64,000 nucleotides of DNA from Streptomyces lasiicapitis (GTDB taxonomy: Bacteria > Actinomycetota > Actinomycetes > Streptomycetales > Streptomycetaceae), in the NCBI RefSeq assembly GCF_014646335.1, contig NZ_BMNG01000004.1, positions 500,638-564,637 of the forward strand, in the 5' to 3' direction. Under the pieces are notes generated by a model. The model saw only the letters and a program-made list of their open reading frames with translations. It did no database searches and was not told where the DNA came from. Every line of letters starts with the position of its first letter. The stretch's first letter is position 1. This document shows, in pieces, positions 8,115-17,001 of the stretch. The translations under genes were made by a program, and so were the position numbers.

Positions 8115-8579
8115 TCACAGGGCGCTGCCGCTGCCGTACGGGGCGTACAGGTCAAGGAGCCGCGTGCGTGTCGAGTGCAGCCGGTGGGCGACGACGCCAC
8201 CCACCCACTCGGCGACGTGCCGGCCGAACGCGGCATCCTCCTGGCACATCGCCCGCACGACGGAGGCGTCGAACTCATAGGCCCGTACGGGCGCCGTAGC
8301 CTCGCCGCCCAGGTGCCAGACATGCGGGGCGAACAGCCAGGACCAGCCGATGAGCCGGCCGTGGCCCAGGGTCTCGATGACGGCCGCGCGACGGCCCGGA
8401 ACGTGCAGATCCAGCGCGACCGTACCGGTACGGATGATCCAGAACCGGTCGGCGTGCCCGCCCTCCTCGAAGAGTCGGGCGCCCTGCGGGAACGACGACT
8501 CGCGGGCGATGTCCATCAGCTGCCGCTGGTCCGCCGGGGGCAGCGTCTTGAGCGTGCTCGGCATGGGGGACTGGTTCAT
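8115..8579 (-). CDS. Stand-alone cyclic-nucleotide-binding (Crp_N) protein
   Basis: This 154-residue protein is one Crp-type beta-barrel domain. It shows FPQGARLFEEGGHADRFWII for the first strands, a GRLIGWSWLF loop replacing the usual phosphate-binding cassette, and a C-terminal helix. No helix-turn-helix follows, so it is not a complete Crp/Fnr activator. The phosphate-binding cassette lacks the GE-x-R-x-A consensus, so cAMP binding is uncertain. ATG 8579 has GGAGG 7 bases upstream. It is the first gene of a probable CNB - CBS-BON - regulator run on the minus strand. Twin palindromes lie 70-105 bp upstream. Confidence 0.83.
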   Translation of the reverse strand: MNQSPMPSTLKTLPPADQRQLMDIARESSFPQGARLFEEGGHADRFWIIRTGTVALDLHVPGRRAAVIETLGHGRLIGWSWLFAPHVWHLGGEATAPVRAYEFDASVVRAMCQEDAAFGRHVAEWVGGVVAHRLHSTRTRLLDLYAPYGSGSAL

Positions 8580-8648
8580 GGCGTGCCTCCAGAAGGGGTG
8601 TGCGCACTCGCCACTTCCATGATGTTCCCGTGCCGCCCCGCAGCCCAA

Positions 8649-8682
8649 GGGCCCAATGGCTCCGTTGCGGGCCGTTCGGTAC
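8649..8682. promoter_or_regulatory. Twin GC palindromes upstream of Crp_N-type gene
   Basis: GGGCCCAATGGCTC (8649-8662) and GGGCCGTTCGGTAC (8669-8682) are imperfect 6-2-6 repeats with centres 20 bp apart. The nearer centre is 76 bp upstream of the start at 8579, the same distance as the box before the USP start at 35227. Candidate regulator sites for the minus-strand operon. Confidence 0.5.
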
Positions 8683-8767
8683 CGAGGCGCCGAGCGGCAC
8701 CGTCGTCGGACGTGCTGTGACCTGCCTTCCGGTTCGCGCGGGCCCGGCCATGCGGCCCTTCCTCACG

Positions 8768-8804
8768 GGTCCGGTCGGTCCCGCACGCAGGGACCGGCCG
8801 GAAC
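8768..8804. promoter_or_regulatory. Twin GC palindromes upstream of DoxX-like gene
   Basis: GGTCCGGTCGGTCC (8768-8781) and GGACCGGCCGGAAC (8791-8804) are 6-2-6 repeats with centres 23 bp apart. They lie 60-95 bp upstream of the start at 8862. The half-sites GGTCC/GGACC are closer to the mycobacterial DevR half-site GGGAC than the GGGCC form seen elsewhere. Confidence 0.5.
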
Positions 8805-8861
8805 CACAGTGACGGACCTTCGGCATCCGGCGGACACTGTCCCGGGGGAGAAGAGTGAGTG

Positions 8862-9530
8862 ATGTCAGGCACCGAGAGCACCGCTCACCGGAAGGGCATC
8901 ACCATGGCCGTGCACGACCACCCGCACCGCAGCCCGGGATTCCACCTGCCGTCGTTGCGCAGGACCGCGCGCGACTCGTCCGAGCCCGCGGTGACGCACC
9001 GCGCCGACACGCACACCGCGCGGAACTACGCCTTCGCCTCGCTGCGCCTGCTGACCGGGTTCGTCTTCCTGTGGGCGTTCCTCGACAAGGCCTTCGGCTT
9101 CGGCTACGCCACCCCTTCAGGCAGGGGGTGGATCGACGGCGGTTCGCCGACCAAGGGGTTTCTGAGCGGTGTTGCAGCCGGTCCGATGGAGTCCACCTTC
9201 CACTCCTGGGCCGGTGACGGCTGGGCCGACTGGCTGTTCATGATTGGCCTGCTCGGCATCGGAGTCGCCCTGGTCAGCGGCATCGCCCTGCGGCTCGCCG
9301 CGCTGGCAGGCACGATCATGATGGCCCTGATGTGGATGGCCGAATGGCCGCCCGCCAAGCACCTCTCCGACGGCGGCGCGAGTATGTCCACGAACCCCTT
9401 GGTGGAGTACCACGTCATCTACACCGTGGCGCTGATCGCCCTCGCGGCGGCCTCCGCGGGTGACACCCTGGGTGCCGGTCGGCTGTGGTCCAGGCTGCCC
9501 TTCGTCCGGAAGAACGGCTGGCTTCGCTGA
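8862..9530 (+). CDS. DoxX-like integral membrane protein
   Basis: The protein is 222 residues. A charged N-terminal tail of about 50 residues is followed by a first membrane helix (YAFASLRLLTGFVFLWAFLD), an extracytoplasmic loop (about 75-115), two close helices (WLFMIGLLGIGVALVSGIAL and LAALAGTIMMALMWMAEW) and a last helix (VIYTVALIALAAAS). This is the DoxX/DoxD-like four-helix plan; DoxD is the quinone-linked subunit of thiosulfate:quinone oxidoreductase. Substrate and partner are not evident. ATG 8862 follows GGGGGAGAAG; ATG 8904 with AAGGG is an alternative. Two palindromes lie directly upstream, so expression with the hypoxia set is expected. Confidence 0.82.
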   Translation: MSGTESTAHRKGITMAVHDHPHRSPGFHLPSLRRTARDSSEPAVTHRADTHTARNYAFASLRLLTGFVFLWAFLDKAFGFGYATPSGRGWIDGGSPTKGFLSGVAAGPMESTFHSWAGDGWADWLFMIGLLGIGVALVSGIALRLAALAGTIMMALMWMAEWPPAKHLSDGGASMSTNPLVEYHVIYTVALIALAAASAGDTLGAGRLWSRLPFVRKNGWLR

Positions 9531-9555
9531 CCCAGCGGTCGCGGCCCGGGGCAGG

Positions 9556-9582
9556 CGTGGACGGATTCAATCCGTCCGCGCC
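9556..9582. terminator. Probable bidirectional terminator hairpin
   Basis: GGACGGA (9559-9565) pairs with TCCGTCC (9571-9577) across a 5-base loop, and flanking GCG/CGC bases can lengthen the stem. It sits between the convergent DoxX-like and GH65 genes and covers the GH65 stop codon. There is no T-run, as is common in Streptomyces. Confidence 0.5.
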
Positions 9583-12002
9583 TTTTCCCGGTCGGTGAGG
9601 ACGAGCGTGCAGGACTCCCCGGGCTCCACGGGCACGGTCCGGTCGGCGAGCGAGATGTCGATCGGCTCCCGGTCGGACTCCGGCACGGTGACCCGCAGCC
9701 TTCCCGCGCTCAGCCGCAGCCGCACACCCCAGTGCCCCCGGTAGCGGATCGCGAAGCCGTACTCGGACAGCTCCGGCAGCGGTACGGGGTCGAGGCGCAG
9801 GGCCCCGTCGCGGGTCTCCAAGCCGGTCAGCCCGCGCTGGACCAGATCGAGGGTGCCGGCCATGGCGCCGAGGTGGATCCCCTCGCCGGTGGTGCCGCCC
9901 TGCAGGTCGGCGATGTCCCCGGCCAGGGCCTCCTGGACGTAGGTCCAGGTGTCGGAGCGCCGGGCGCGGGCCAGGACCCAGCCGTGCACGAGGCTGCTGA
10001 GGGTGGACCCGTGGCTGGTGCGGGCCAGGTAGTGGTCGACGGTGCGCCGCCATGTGGCGTCGTCGAGCGCGTATCCCAACCGCTGGAAAAGCCCCTTGAG
10101 TTCGGCCAGTCCGAAGAGGTAGCCGAGCATTAGCACGTCGGCCTGTTTGGACGCCTGGTAGTGGTTGACGCTGTCGTTCTCGGCTTCCAGGATCCGGTCG
10201 AGGCGCCGGATGTCGCCATAACGCGCGCGGTACGACGCCCAGTCGAGCTCGGCCAGCTCGCCGTACCCCTCGAACTGGCTGATGACACCGGAGTGGAACG
10301 GCACGTGGAGTTTCCGTGACACGTCCTCCCAGGCGTCGAGCTCGCCGGAGGCGAGGCCGATGCGCTCACCGAGGTCCCGGCGCCGCGGTTCGGGCAGACC
10401 GCGGACCACGTCGAGGGCCCGGGCCAGCACCCAGGCGGCGGTGACGTTCGTGTACGCGTTGTCGTCCAGGCCCGGCTGCGAGGACCCCGGATAGGCCTCG
10501 TGGTACTCGTCGGGGCCGACCACACCGCGGATCCGGTAGCGGCCGAGCGTCTCGTCGTACGTGGCGAGCCCGGCCCAGAACCGGGCGATCTGCGCCAGCA
10601 TCTCGGCGCCCTTGGTGTGTAGGAACTCGCTGTCGCCGCTCGCCTCGCAGTACTGCCACACGTTGTACGCGACGGCCGAGCCGACGTGGTGCTGGAGGCG
10701 GGAGTGGTCGGGCAGCCAGCGGCCCGAGCGCGGGTTGAGGTGCAGCTCCTGGGTCTCCTCGCGGCCGTCGCTGCCGCTCTGCCACGGGTACATGGCGCCG
10801 CTGTGCCCGGCGTCACGGGCGGCGAAGCAGGCTTGCTCCAGGCGCCGGTGGCGGTAGGTGAGCAGGGCTCGCGAGACCCCGGGGAAGTGCAGGTTGAGGT
10901 AGGGCAGGACGAACAGCTCGTCCCAGAAGACATGGCCCCGGTAGGCCTCGCCGTGCAGGCCCCGGGCCGGCACGCCGACGTCCAGGTCGGCCGTGTGCGG
11001 GGAGAGGGTCTGCAGCACGTGGAAGAGGTGCAGTCGCAGCACCGGCCCCGCGCTGTGGGGGACGTCCAGCTCCGCGTTGCGCCACAACTGCCGCCAGGCG
11101 GTGCGGTGCGAGGCGATCAGGGCGGTGGCATCGGGCGCGCGGCGTACCCGGTCGACGGCAGCGTGCAGCGGGTCACTGATGGCAGGGTCGCGCGAGGTGT
11201 GCAGCGCGACGGTCTTGTCGACGGCCACGGTCCGGCCGTCGGTGAGCGAGAGCCGCAACAGCTGCACGGCCCGCCCGTCGTCGTGTGCGACGGAGATCCT
11301 TGTCGGGGCGTCGGCGGTGGTCCGGGCGGCCAGGGCGACGCGGATGTCGGAGGTCGTGGTGCGGCAGCGCAGCCACACCGTGGTCCTGTCGTCCGAGGCG
11401 CCGGTGTGGGCGTGGGTGAGGTGGCGTGCGGCCAGTTGCCGGTAGCGTTCGACGCCGGCGTTGGTGACGGTCCCGTCGAGCGCCGCTTCGACGTCAAGTT
11501 CCCCGGACCAGCCCTCCGCGGTGAACTCGGTGCGCAGCAGCGCCAGATGAGGATCTGCCATGTGCACGAGGCGCAGTTGACGCACGGCGAGACGGCGGCC
11601 GCCGTCGTCCTCGTAGCGCAGGGTGCGGGTGAGGGTGCCGGAGCGCAGGTCGAGGCTCTGGTGGTGGTCGAGGAGTTTGTGCGTGTCCGGGGACAGCCAC
11701 TCGCCCGCGCCGGTGCGGAAGCGCAGCGGCAGCCAGTTGGGCAGGTTGACCATGTCCTCGTTCTGGATCGAGCGCCCGGCCACGTGGGATGTCAGCCGGT
11801 TGTAGCAGCCCGCGGCGTACGTGCCGGGGTAGTGGACGGGGCCGGCGGCGCACTCGGGGGCGGCGCCGCGGGTGGCGAAATAGCCGTTGCCGAGGGTGCA
11901 CAGGGACTCGCGGAGCCGTTCTTGTGCGGGGTCGTAGCCCTCGTACTCCCAGGTCCAGCCGGTGGGGTCGGGGTCGCCGGTCGAGCGGGTCTCGTCGGGC
12001 AT
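9567..12002 (-). CDS. GH65 family disaccharide phosphorylase
   Basis: This 811-residue enzyme has the GH65 layout: N-terminal beta-sandwich (about 10-270), linker, (alpha/alpha)6 barrel (about 320-720) and a small C-terminal beta domain. The catalytic acid is Glu499 in VVGPDEYHE. The phosphate-site features KQADVLMLGYLF and RTSHGSTLSS are present, and these mark phosphorylases rather than hydrolases. It should convert maltose, trehalose or kojibiose plus phosphate to glucose and beta-glucose 1-phosphate; which one cannot be told from sequence. The HAD protein immediately upstream (2-base gap) is the expected beta-phosphoglucomutase. The pair turns a disaccharide into glucose 6-phosphate while using ATP for only one of the two glucose units. 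Confidence 0.9.
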   Translation of the reverse strand: MPDETRSTGDPDPTGWTWEYEGYDPAQERLRESLCTLGNGYFATRGAAPECAAGPVHYPGTYAAGCYNRLTSHVAGRSIQNEDMVNLPNWLPLRFRTGAGEWLSPDTHKLLDHHQSLDLRSGTLTRTLRYEDDGGRRLAVRQLRLVHMADPHLALLRTEFTAEGWSGELDVEAALDGTVTNAGVERYRQLAARHLTHAHTGASDDRTTVWLRCRTTTSDIRVALAARTTADAPTRISVAHDDGRAVQLLRLSLTDGRTVAVDKTVALHTSRDPAISDPLHAAVDRVRRAPDATALIASHRTAWRQLWRNAELDVPHSAGPVLRLHLFHVLQTLSPHTADLDVGVPARGLHGEAYRGHVFWDELFVLPYLNLHFPGVSRALLTYRHRRLEQACFAARDAGHSGAMYPWQSGSDGREETQELHLNPRSGRWLPDHSRLQHHVGSAVAYNVWQYCEASGDSEFLHTKGAEMLAQIARFWAGLATYDETLGRYRIRGVVGPDEYHEAYPGSSQPGLDDNAYTNVTAAWVLARALDVVRGLPEPRRRDLGERIGLASGELDAWEDVSRKLHVPFHSGVISQFEGYGELAELDWASYRARYGDIRRLDRILEAENDSVNHYQASKQADVLMLGYLFGLAELKGLFQRLGYALDDATWRRTVDHYLARTSHGSTLSSLVHGWVLARARRSDTWTYVQEALAGDIADLQGGTTGEGIHLGAMAGTLDLVQRGLTGLETRDGALRLDPVPLPELSEYGFAIRYRGHWGVRLRLSAGRLRVTVPESDREPIDISLADRTVPVEPGESCTLVLTDREKARTD

Positions 12003-12004
12003 GC

Positions 12005-12748
12005 TCAGTCCTCCGATGCGAGCAGGTCGCCGAGGTCGTTCACCACGAGGTCGGCGCCGTGTTCCAGGAGTGCGGCGCGGGTCTGCGGGGTGTCGGCCCG
12101 GTCCACGCCGACGACCAGGCCGAAGCCGCCGCGCCGCCCTGCCTCCACGCCCGCGAGGGCGTCCTCGACGACGGCGGTGCGGGCGGCGGGGACGCCCAGG
12201 CGGCGGGCGGCCTCCAGGAACAGGGCGGGCTCGGGTTTGCCGGGCAGGTGCAGGCGGGCGGCCTCGGCACCGTCGACCAGGGTGTCGAAGAGGTCCCGTA
12301 CCCCCGCGTGGTCGAGGAGTTCGGGGGCGTGCCGGGACGCGGACGCAGCGGCCCGGGGGATCCCCGCCGACCGCAGGACGCGCAGCAGCCGGACCGTGCC
12401 GGGGTAGGCGTCGATGCCGTGTCGGCGCAGCCGCTCGGTGAAGAGCTGCTCTTTGTGCGCGGCGACGGCCCGCACGTCGTCCTCGGCGGGGTCGAGGTTG
12501 CGCGACTCCAGGAAGGCCCGTGCCCCGTCGAGACGTGACTTGCCGTCGACGTACCGCAGGTAGTCGTCATGGGCGTCGAAGGGGCGCTGGTGGACCTGCC
12601 GGACGCGCAGGTGGGCGTCGAAGGCCGCCTTCCACGCGACGGCGTGCACCCGCGCCGAGTCGGTGATGACGCCGTCGGTGTCGAGGACCACGGCCGCCGT
12701 GCCCCGCAGCGCGCGGGGGACGGCGGCCCGGACGGGACCGGAGCTCAT
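12005..12748 (-). CDS. pgmB: Beta-phosphoglucomutase-like HAD hydrolase
   Basis: This 247-residue HAD protein has motif I LDTDGVITDSARVHAVAWK, a cap domain starting near residue 30 with the DYLRYVDGKSRLDGARAFL signature of beta-phosphoglucomutases, and the late motif VVEDALAGVEAGRRGGFG. The usual DxDG nucleophile motif reads LDTDGV, with both aspartates present. It should interconvert beta-glucose 1-phosphate and glucose 6-phosphate. ATG 12748 has no strong ribosome site, and an in-frame GTG at 12772 is possible. The stop is 2 bases before the GH65 start, so translation is probably coupled. The phosphoketolase is directly upstream on the same strand. Confidence 0.87.
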   Translation of the reverse strand: MSSGPVRAAVPRALRGTAAVVLDTDGVITDSARVHAVAWKAAFDAHLRVRQVHQRPFDAHDDYLRYVDGKSRLDGARAFLESRNLDPAEDDVRAVAAHKEQLFTERLRRHGIDAYPGTVRLLRVLRSAGIPRAAASASRHAPELLDHAGVRDLFDTLVDGAEAARLHLPGKPEPALFLEAARRLGVPAARTAVVEDALAGVEAGRRGGFGLVVGVDRADTPQTRAALLEHGADLVVNDLGDLLASED

Positions 12749-12811
12749 CGGCGGCCGCCGGGGCCGGCGCACGCGTCCACGGAGATGCGCTCCTGTGCGG
12801 GCCGGGGCACG

Positions 12812-15205
12812 TCAGGCGGTCCAGGTCCAGTCTGCGACCTCCGGGAGATCGGTGCCGTGTTCGCGGATCCAGGCGTGGTGGCGCAGCCGGGTGTCCTCCA
12901 TCGACTGTCGCACGTCGGCGGCGCGCACGGCGAGGCCCGGGACACGGTCGATGACGTCCATGACCAGGCGGTAGCGGTCCAGGTCGTTGCGGACCACCAT
13001 GTCGAAGGGCGTCGTCGTGGTGCCGATCTCCTTGTAGCCGCGCACGTGCAGATTGTGGTGGCCGGTGCGGCGGTAGGCGAGCCGGTGGATCAGCCACGGA
13101 TAGCCGTGGTAGGCGAAGATGACCGGCCTGTCCTGGGTGAACAGGGCGTCGTACTGGGCGGCGGGCATGCCGTGCGGATGTTCCTCGGCGGGCAGCAGGC
13201 GAGCCAGGTCGACGACGTTGACGACCCGCACCGCCAGCTCCGGCAGATGGTGGCGGAGCAACTGCGCCGCGGCCAGCACTTCCTGGGTGGGCACGTCGCC
13301 CGCGCCGGCGAGCACCACGTCCGGCTCCCGTGAGCTGTCCTCGGTACCGGCCCAGGTCCAGATCCCCGCGCCGCGGGCGCAGTGGGCACGCGCCTGGTCC
13401 AGGGTCAGCCAGTCGAAGCAGGGCTGTTTGCCCGCGACGATCACATTGACGTAGTCGCGGCTGCGCAGGGTGTGGTCGGCCACGGACAGCAGGGTGTTGG
13501 TGTCCGGCGGGAGATAGACGCGCACGACCTCGGGGCTCTTGTTGAGCACGTGGTCGACGAAGCCGGGGTCCTGGTGCGAGAAGCCGTTGTGGTCCTGGCG
13601 CCAGACGTGCGAGGTCAGCAGGTAGTTGAGCGAGGCGATGGGCGCGCGCCACGGCAGGCGACGGGTGACTCGCAGCCACTTGATGTGCTGGTTGACCATC
13701 GAGTCGACGATGTGCACGAACGCCTCGTAGCAGGAGAACAGGCCGTGGCGGCCGGTGAGGAGATAGCCCTCGAGCCAGCCCTGACACGTGTGCTCGGAGA
13801 GGATCTCCATGACCCGGCCGTGCCGGTCGAGGTGCTCGTCCACATGCAGCATCTCGGCCTGCCAGGCCTTGCCGCTGGCAGCGTAGACCGCCTGGAGGCG
13901 ATTGGAGGCGGTCTCGTCGGGGCCGACGATGCGGAAGTCGCGCCGCTCGCTCGTCGCCGACATGACGTATTCGAGCAGGTCGCCGAGGACACGGGTGGGC
14001 TCGTGCACGGTCGCGCCGGGCTTGTCCACGGCGACGGCGTACTTCTCCAGGGGCGGCATCGGCAGCTCCCGCAGCAGCAGGCCGCCGTTGGCGTGCGGGG
14101 TGGAGCCGAGGCGCCTCTCGCCGTCGGGGATGTGGGCCAGAACCTGCTCCCGCGGTCGCCCCCGCTCGTCGAAGAGTTCCTCGGGCCGGTACGACCGCAT
14201 CCACTCCTCCAGCTGCCGCAGGTGCTCCCCGTTGTCGCGGACGCCGGCCAGGGGGACCTGGTGGGCGCGCCACGTGCCCTCCACCGGCAGCCCGTCGACC
14301 TCGGCGGGCCCGGTCCATCCCTTGGGGGTGCGCAGCACGATCACGGGCCACAGCGGCCGGTCGATCCCACCCTCCTGGCGTGCCACGCGCTGGATCTCGG
14401 TGATGCGGTCCAGGGCGGTGTCCATGGCCTGGGCCATGTCCTGGTGGACCTGGAGCGGATCGTGGCCCGTGACGTGGAGCGGGGCGTGGCCGTATCCCCT
14501 CAGCAGTTCGTCGAGTTCGGCCTCCGGGATCCGGGAGAGCACCGCGGGGTTGGCGATCTTGTAGCCGTTGAGGTGCAGGATCGGCAGGACCGCGCCGTCG
14601 TGCACGGGGTCGAGGAACTTGTTGGAGTGCCAGGAGGCGGCCAGCGGTCCCGTCTCCGCCTCGCCGTCGCCGATCACGCAGGTGACCAGCAGGCGCGGGT
14701 TGTCGAGCGCGGCGCCGTAGGCGTGGGACAGGGCGTAGCCGAGCTCGCCGCCCTCATGGATGGAGCCCGGGGTCTCCGGGGCGACGTGGCTCGGCACCCC
14801 GCCCGGGAAGGAGAACTGGCGGAACAGCCGCTCCATGCCCACCGCGTCCCGGGTCACATCGGGGTACGTCTGGCTGTAGCTGCCTTCGAGCCAGGAGTTG
14901 GCGAGAACGGCGGGCCCGCCGTGACCGGGTCCCCAGATGCACAGGGCGTCCTGGTGGCGCTCCTTGATCACGCGGTTGAGGTGCGTGTGGACCAGATTGA
15001 GTCCGGGCGATGTGCCCCAGTGCCCGAGCAGCCGCGGCTTGACGTGCTCGGGCCGCAGCGGCTCGGTGAGCAGGGGATTGGCCAGCAGGTAGATCTGGCC
15101 GACCGCCAAGTAGTTGGCGGCCCGCCAGTGGGCGTCCAGCGTGCGCAGTTCCCCGTCGGTCAACGTCGTGCTGCTGTCCGGGTGCTCTTGCCTGGCGTTG
15201 GACAT
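12812..15205 (-). CDS. xfp: Xylulose-5-phosphate/fructose-6-phosphate phosphoketolase
   Basis: This 797-residue thiamine-diphosphate enzyme splits xylulose 5-phosphate (or fructose 6-phosphate) with phosphate to acetyl phosphate and glyceraldehyde 3-phosphate (or erythrose 4-phosphate). Family motifs present include [39 protein letters not shown], the ThDP-site [19 protein letters not shown] and the C-terminal [18 protein letters not shown] 15205 with ACGAGG upstream fits the usual 790-800 residue length; the longer open frame is not needed. The gene starts only 43 bp from the divergent PPK2 gene and leads the minus-strand run xfp-pgmB-GH65. Acetyl phosphate could yield ATP through an acetate kinase not seen here. 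Confidence 0.95.
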   Translation of the reverse strand: MSNARQEHPDSSTTLTDGELRTLDAHWRAANYLAVGQIYLLANPLLTEPLRPEHVKPRLLGHWGTSPGLNLVHTHLNRVIKERHQDALCIWGPGHGGPAVLANSWLEGSYSQTYPDVTRDAVGMERLFRQFSFPGGVPSHVAPETPGSIHEGGELGYALSHAYGAALDNPRLLVTCVIGDGEAETGPLAASWHSNKFLDPVHDGAVLPILHLNGYKIANPAVLSRIPEAELDELLRGYGHAPLHVTGHDPLQVHQDMAQAMDTALDRITEIQRVARQEGGIDRPLWPVIVLRTPKGWTGPAEVDGLPVEGTWRAHQVPLAGVRDNGEHLRQLEEWMRSYRPEELFDERGRPREQVLAHIPDGERRLGSTPHANGGLLLRELPMPPLEKYAVAVDKPGATVHEPTRVLGDLLEYVMSATSERRDFRIVGPDETASNRLQAVYAASGKAWQAEMLHVDEHLDRHGRVMEILSEHTCQGWLEGYLLTGRHGLFSCYEAFVHIVDSMVNQHIKWLRVTRRLPWRAPIASLNYLLTSHVWRQDHNGFSHQDPGFVDHVLNKSPEVVRVYLPPDTNTLLSVADHTLRSRDYVNVIVAGKQPCFDWLTLDQARAHCARGAGIWTWAGTEDSSREPDVVLAGAGDVPTQEVLAAAQLLRHHLPELAVRVVNVVDLARLLPAEEHPHGMPAAQYDALFTQDRPVIFAYHGYPWLIHRLAYRRTGHHNLHVRGYKEIGTTTTPFDMVVRNDLDRYRLVMDVIDRVPGLAVRAADVRQSMEDTRLRHHAWIREHGTDLPEVADWTWTA

Positions 15206-15248
15206 GAAGAACCTCGTGAACGTCGTTGGATGGGTCGAGGAGCATTCG

Positions 15249-16076
15249 ATGAGCGAAGGAGGCGGCATGGCCGGAAAGAAGAAGAGCCCCGCGTCGCTGC
15301 CGCGTGGCATGTACGAGCGCGAGCTGCTGCGGCTGCAGACGGAGCTGGTGAGACTGCAGGAATGGGTGCGTGCCGAGGGCACCCGGCTCGTCGTCGTGTT
15401 CGAGGGACGGGACGCGGCGGGCAAGGGCGGCACCGTGAAGCGGGTCGCGGAGCATCTCAACCCCCGGGTGGCGCGGATCGTGGCTCTCCCCAAGCCCACG
15501 GAGCGCGAACGCACCCAGTGGTACTTCCAGCGTTACATCGCGCACTTGCCCGCGGCAGGGGAAATCGCGCTGTTCGACCGGAGCTGGTACAACCGCGCAG
15601 GCGTCGAGCACGTGATGGGTTTCTGCTCGAAGGAGGAGTACCGGCTCTTCCTCCGGCAGTGCCCGGTCTTCGAGCGGATGCTGGTGGAGGAGGGGATCCT
15701 GGTGCGCAAGTACTGGTTCTCGGTGAGCGACGCGGTGCAGCAGGAGCGGTTCCGGCGGCGCCTTGAGGACCCGGTGCGGCGCTGGAAGCTCTCGCCGATG
15801 GACCTGGAGTCCCTCACCCGGTGGGAGGCGTACTCGCGGGCGAAGGACGACATGCTGGTGCACACCGACACCGCGGAGGCACCGTGGTACGTGGTGGAGA
15901 GCGACGATAAACGCCGCGCCCGGCTGAACATGATCGCCCACCTGCTGGGGTCCGTGCCCTATCACGAAGTGCCGCCCCCAGTGCTGGAGTTGCCGCCGCG
16001 CCCGCCGTCGACCGGCTATGTGCGCCCCCCTCGTGACCTGCAGACATATGTTCCCGACCACGCGGCCGGGCTCTGA
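15249..16076 (+). CDS. ppk2: Polyphosphate kinase 2 (PPK2 family)
   Basis: The protein is 275 residues with a PPK2 P-loop fold: Walker [15 protein letters not shown], Walker [19 protein letters not shown] and lid residues [18 protein letters not shown]. It also has the conserved [25 protein letters not shown] stretch. The family uses polyphosphate to phosphorylate nucleotides, or the reverse. A single short PPK2 domain points to nucleoside-diphosphate phosphorylation, but the subclass needs phylogeny. GAGGAG lies 6 bases before ATG 15249; ATG 15267 with AAGGAGG is an equally good internal start. The neighbouring genes also yield high-energy phosphate without respiration. Confidence 0.92.
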   Translation: MSEGGGMAGKKKSPASLPRGMYERELLRLQTELVRLQEWVRAEGTRLVVVFEGRDAAGKGGTVKRVAEHLNPRVARIVALPKPTERERTQWYFQRYIAHLPAAGEIALFDRSWYNRAGVEHVMGFCSKEEYRLFLRQCPVFERMLVEEGILVRKYWFSVSDAVQQERFRRRLEDPVRRWKLSPMDLESLTRWEAYSRAKDDMLVHTDTAEAPWYVVESDDKRRARLNMIAHLLGSVPYHEVPPPVLELPPRPPSTGYVRPPRDLQTYVPDHAAGL

Positions 16077-16090
16077 GCGGGGCACCGGCG

Positions 16091-16978
16091 TCACGTCCGC
16101 TGCGGGACGACGGCGACAGGGCACGCGGAGTGGTGGAGCACCGCGTGCGTCACCCGGCCGAGCTGGAGACCGAGGTGCCCGCGGTGACGGCGGGCGCCCA
16201 CGACGAGGAGGTCGGCGGTGTGCGAAGCCTCCACCAGCGCCGTGCGCGCCACCCCCTCGACGATCCGGGGGCGCACCCGGACGGAGGGGTGCTCCGCCGC
16301 GGCGTCCCGCAGGGCTCGATTCAGGAGGTCCGTGGCGCGTTGCTCGTGGTCGCGGGCGGCTTCCGCGGCGCTGAGCGGGGGATCGGCGGAGTCGTGCGCG
16401 GGACAGCGCCACGCTCGTACGGCGTGCAGTGCGGCGTGGCGGTCGGCGGCCTCCTGAAACGCGAAGGGCACCGCCACCGAGTCCGGTTCGTCGCCGACCC
16501 CGAGTACGATCCGCTGCTCGGCCCTGGTCCTGGCCCGCTGCCCAAGGCCGTCGCGCAGCACGATCACGGGGCAGGAGGCCCGGGCCGCGACCGCCAGACT
16601 GACCGAGCCGAGCAGCAGCTCGGCGACGCCGCTGCGGCCGCGGGACGCGACGACGACCATGGACGCGTTGCGGGCCTCGCGGACGAGGGCGCTCACGGCA
16701 TCGGCGCGCAGTACTTCGGGGGAGACCTTGAGGTCCGGATTGCGGCGCCCTGCCCGGATGGCGGCGGAGTCGACGATCGTGTCCGCTCGTACCTGCTCCG
16801 AGGGCTTGCCCAACACCTCCGCCAGCGCGGGCCCCTCATAGCGCTCCCACAACGAGGCGTACACCAGCCGCAACGGCACGCCGCGCAGGGCTGCCTCGTC
16901 CGACGCCCAGTCCACGGCCCGCAAGCTCGCAGCGGAGCCGTCGACGCCGACGACCACGGGCAGTTCCATGCTCGGCAT
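16091..16978 (-). CDS. Tandem-domain universal stress protein
   Basis: The protein is 295 residues and has two UspA domains. Domain 1 begins PVVVGVDGSAASLRAVDWA and has the ATP loop ASRGRSGVAELLLGSVS. Domain 2 ends LGRVTHAVLHHSACPVAVVPQ and lacks the Gly-Ser of the ATP loop. ATG 16978 (MPSMEL) and ATG 16969 (MELPV) are both possible, and the ribosome site is weak (GAAGAGGAC). It lies 23 bases behind another USP gene on the same strand and is probably the second gene of that unit. The 3' end is 14 bases from the convergent PPK2 gene, with no hairpin between. Confidence 0.88.
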   Translation of the reverse strand: MPSMELPVVVGVDGSAASLRAVDWASDEAALRGVPLRLVYASLWERYEGPALAEVLGKPSEQVRADTIVDSAAIRAGRRNPDLKVSPEVLRADAVSALVREARNASMVVVASRGRSGVAELLLGSVSLAVAARASCPVIVLRDGLGQRARTRAEQRIVLGVGDEPDSVAVPFAFQEAADRHAALHAVRAWRCPAHDSADPPLSAAEAARDHEQRATDLLNRALRDAAAEHPSVRVRPRIVEGVARTALVEASHTADLLVVGARRHRGHLGLQLGRVTHAVLHHSACPVAVVPQRT

Positions 16979-17001
16979 CTCTCTCACCCGTCCTCTTCGG
17001 G

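Noticed and set aside
12812..15514. N-terminally longer phosphoketolase from the full open frame
   Set aside because: The extra 103 codons would run across the divergent PPK2 start and give an atypical length; ATG 15205 with its ribosome site gives the normal family N-terminus.
13382..15766. 794-codon open frame opposite the phosphoketolase gene
   Set aside because: It lies fully antisense to a well-conserved enzyme, has no recognisable motif and is explained by high third-position GC. The same holds for long antisense frames over GH65 (10686-12407), the hydratase/DUF35 genes (49608-51584), the second thiolase-fold gene (52046-53704) and the amidohydrolase.
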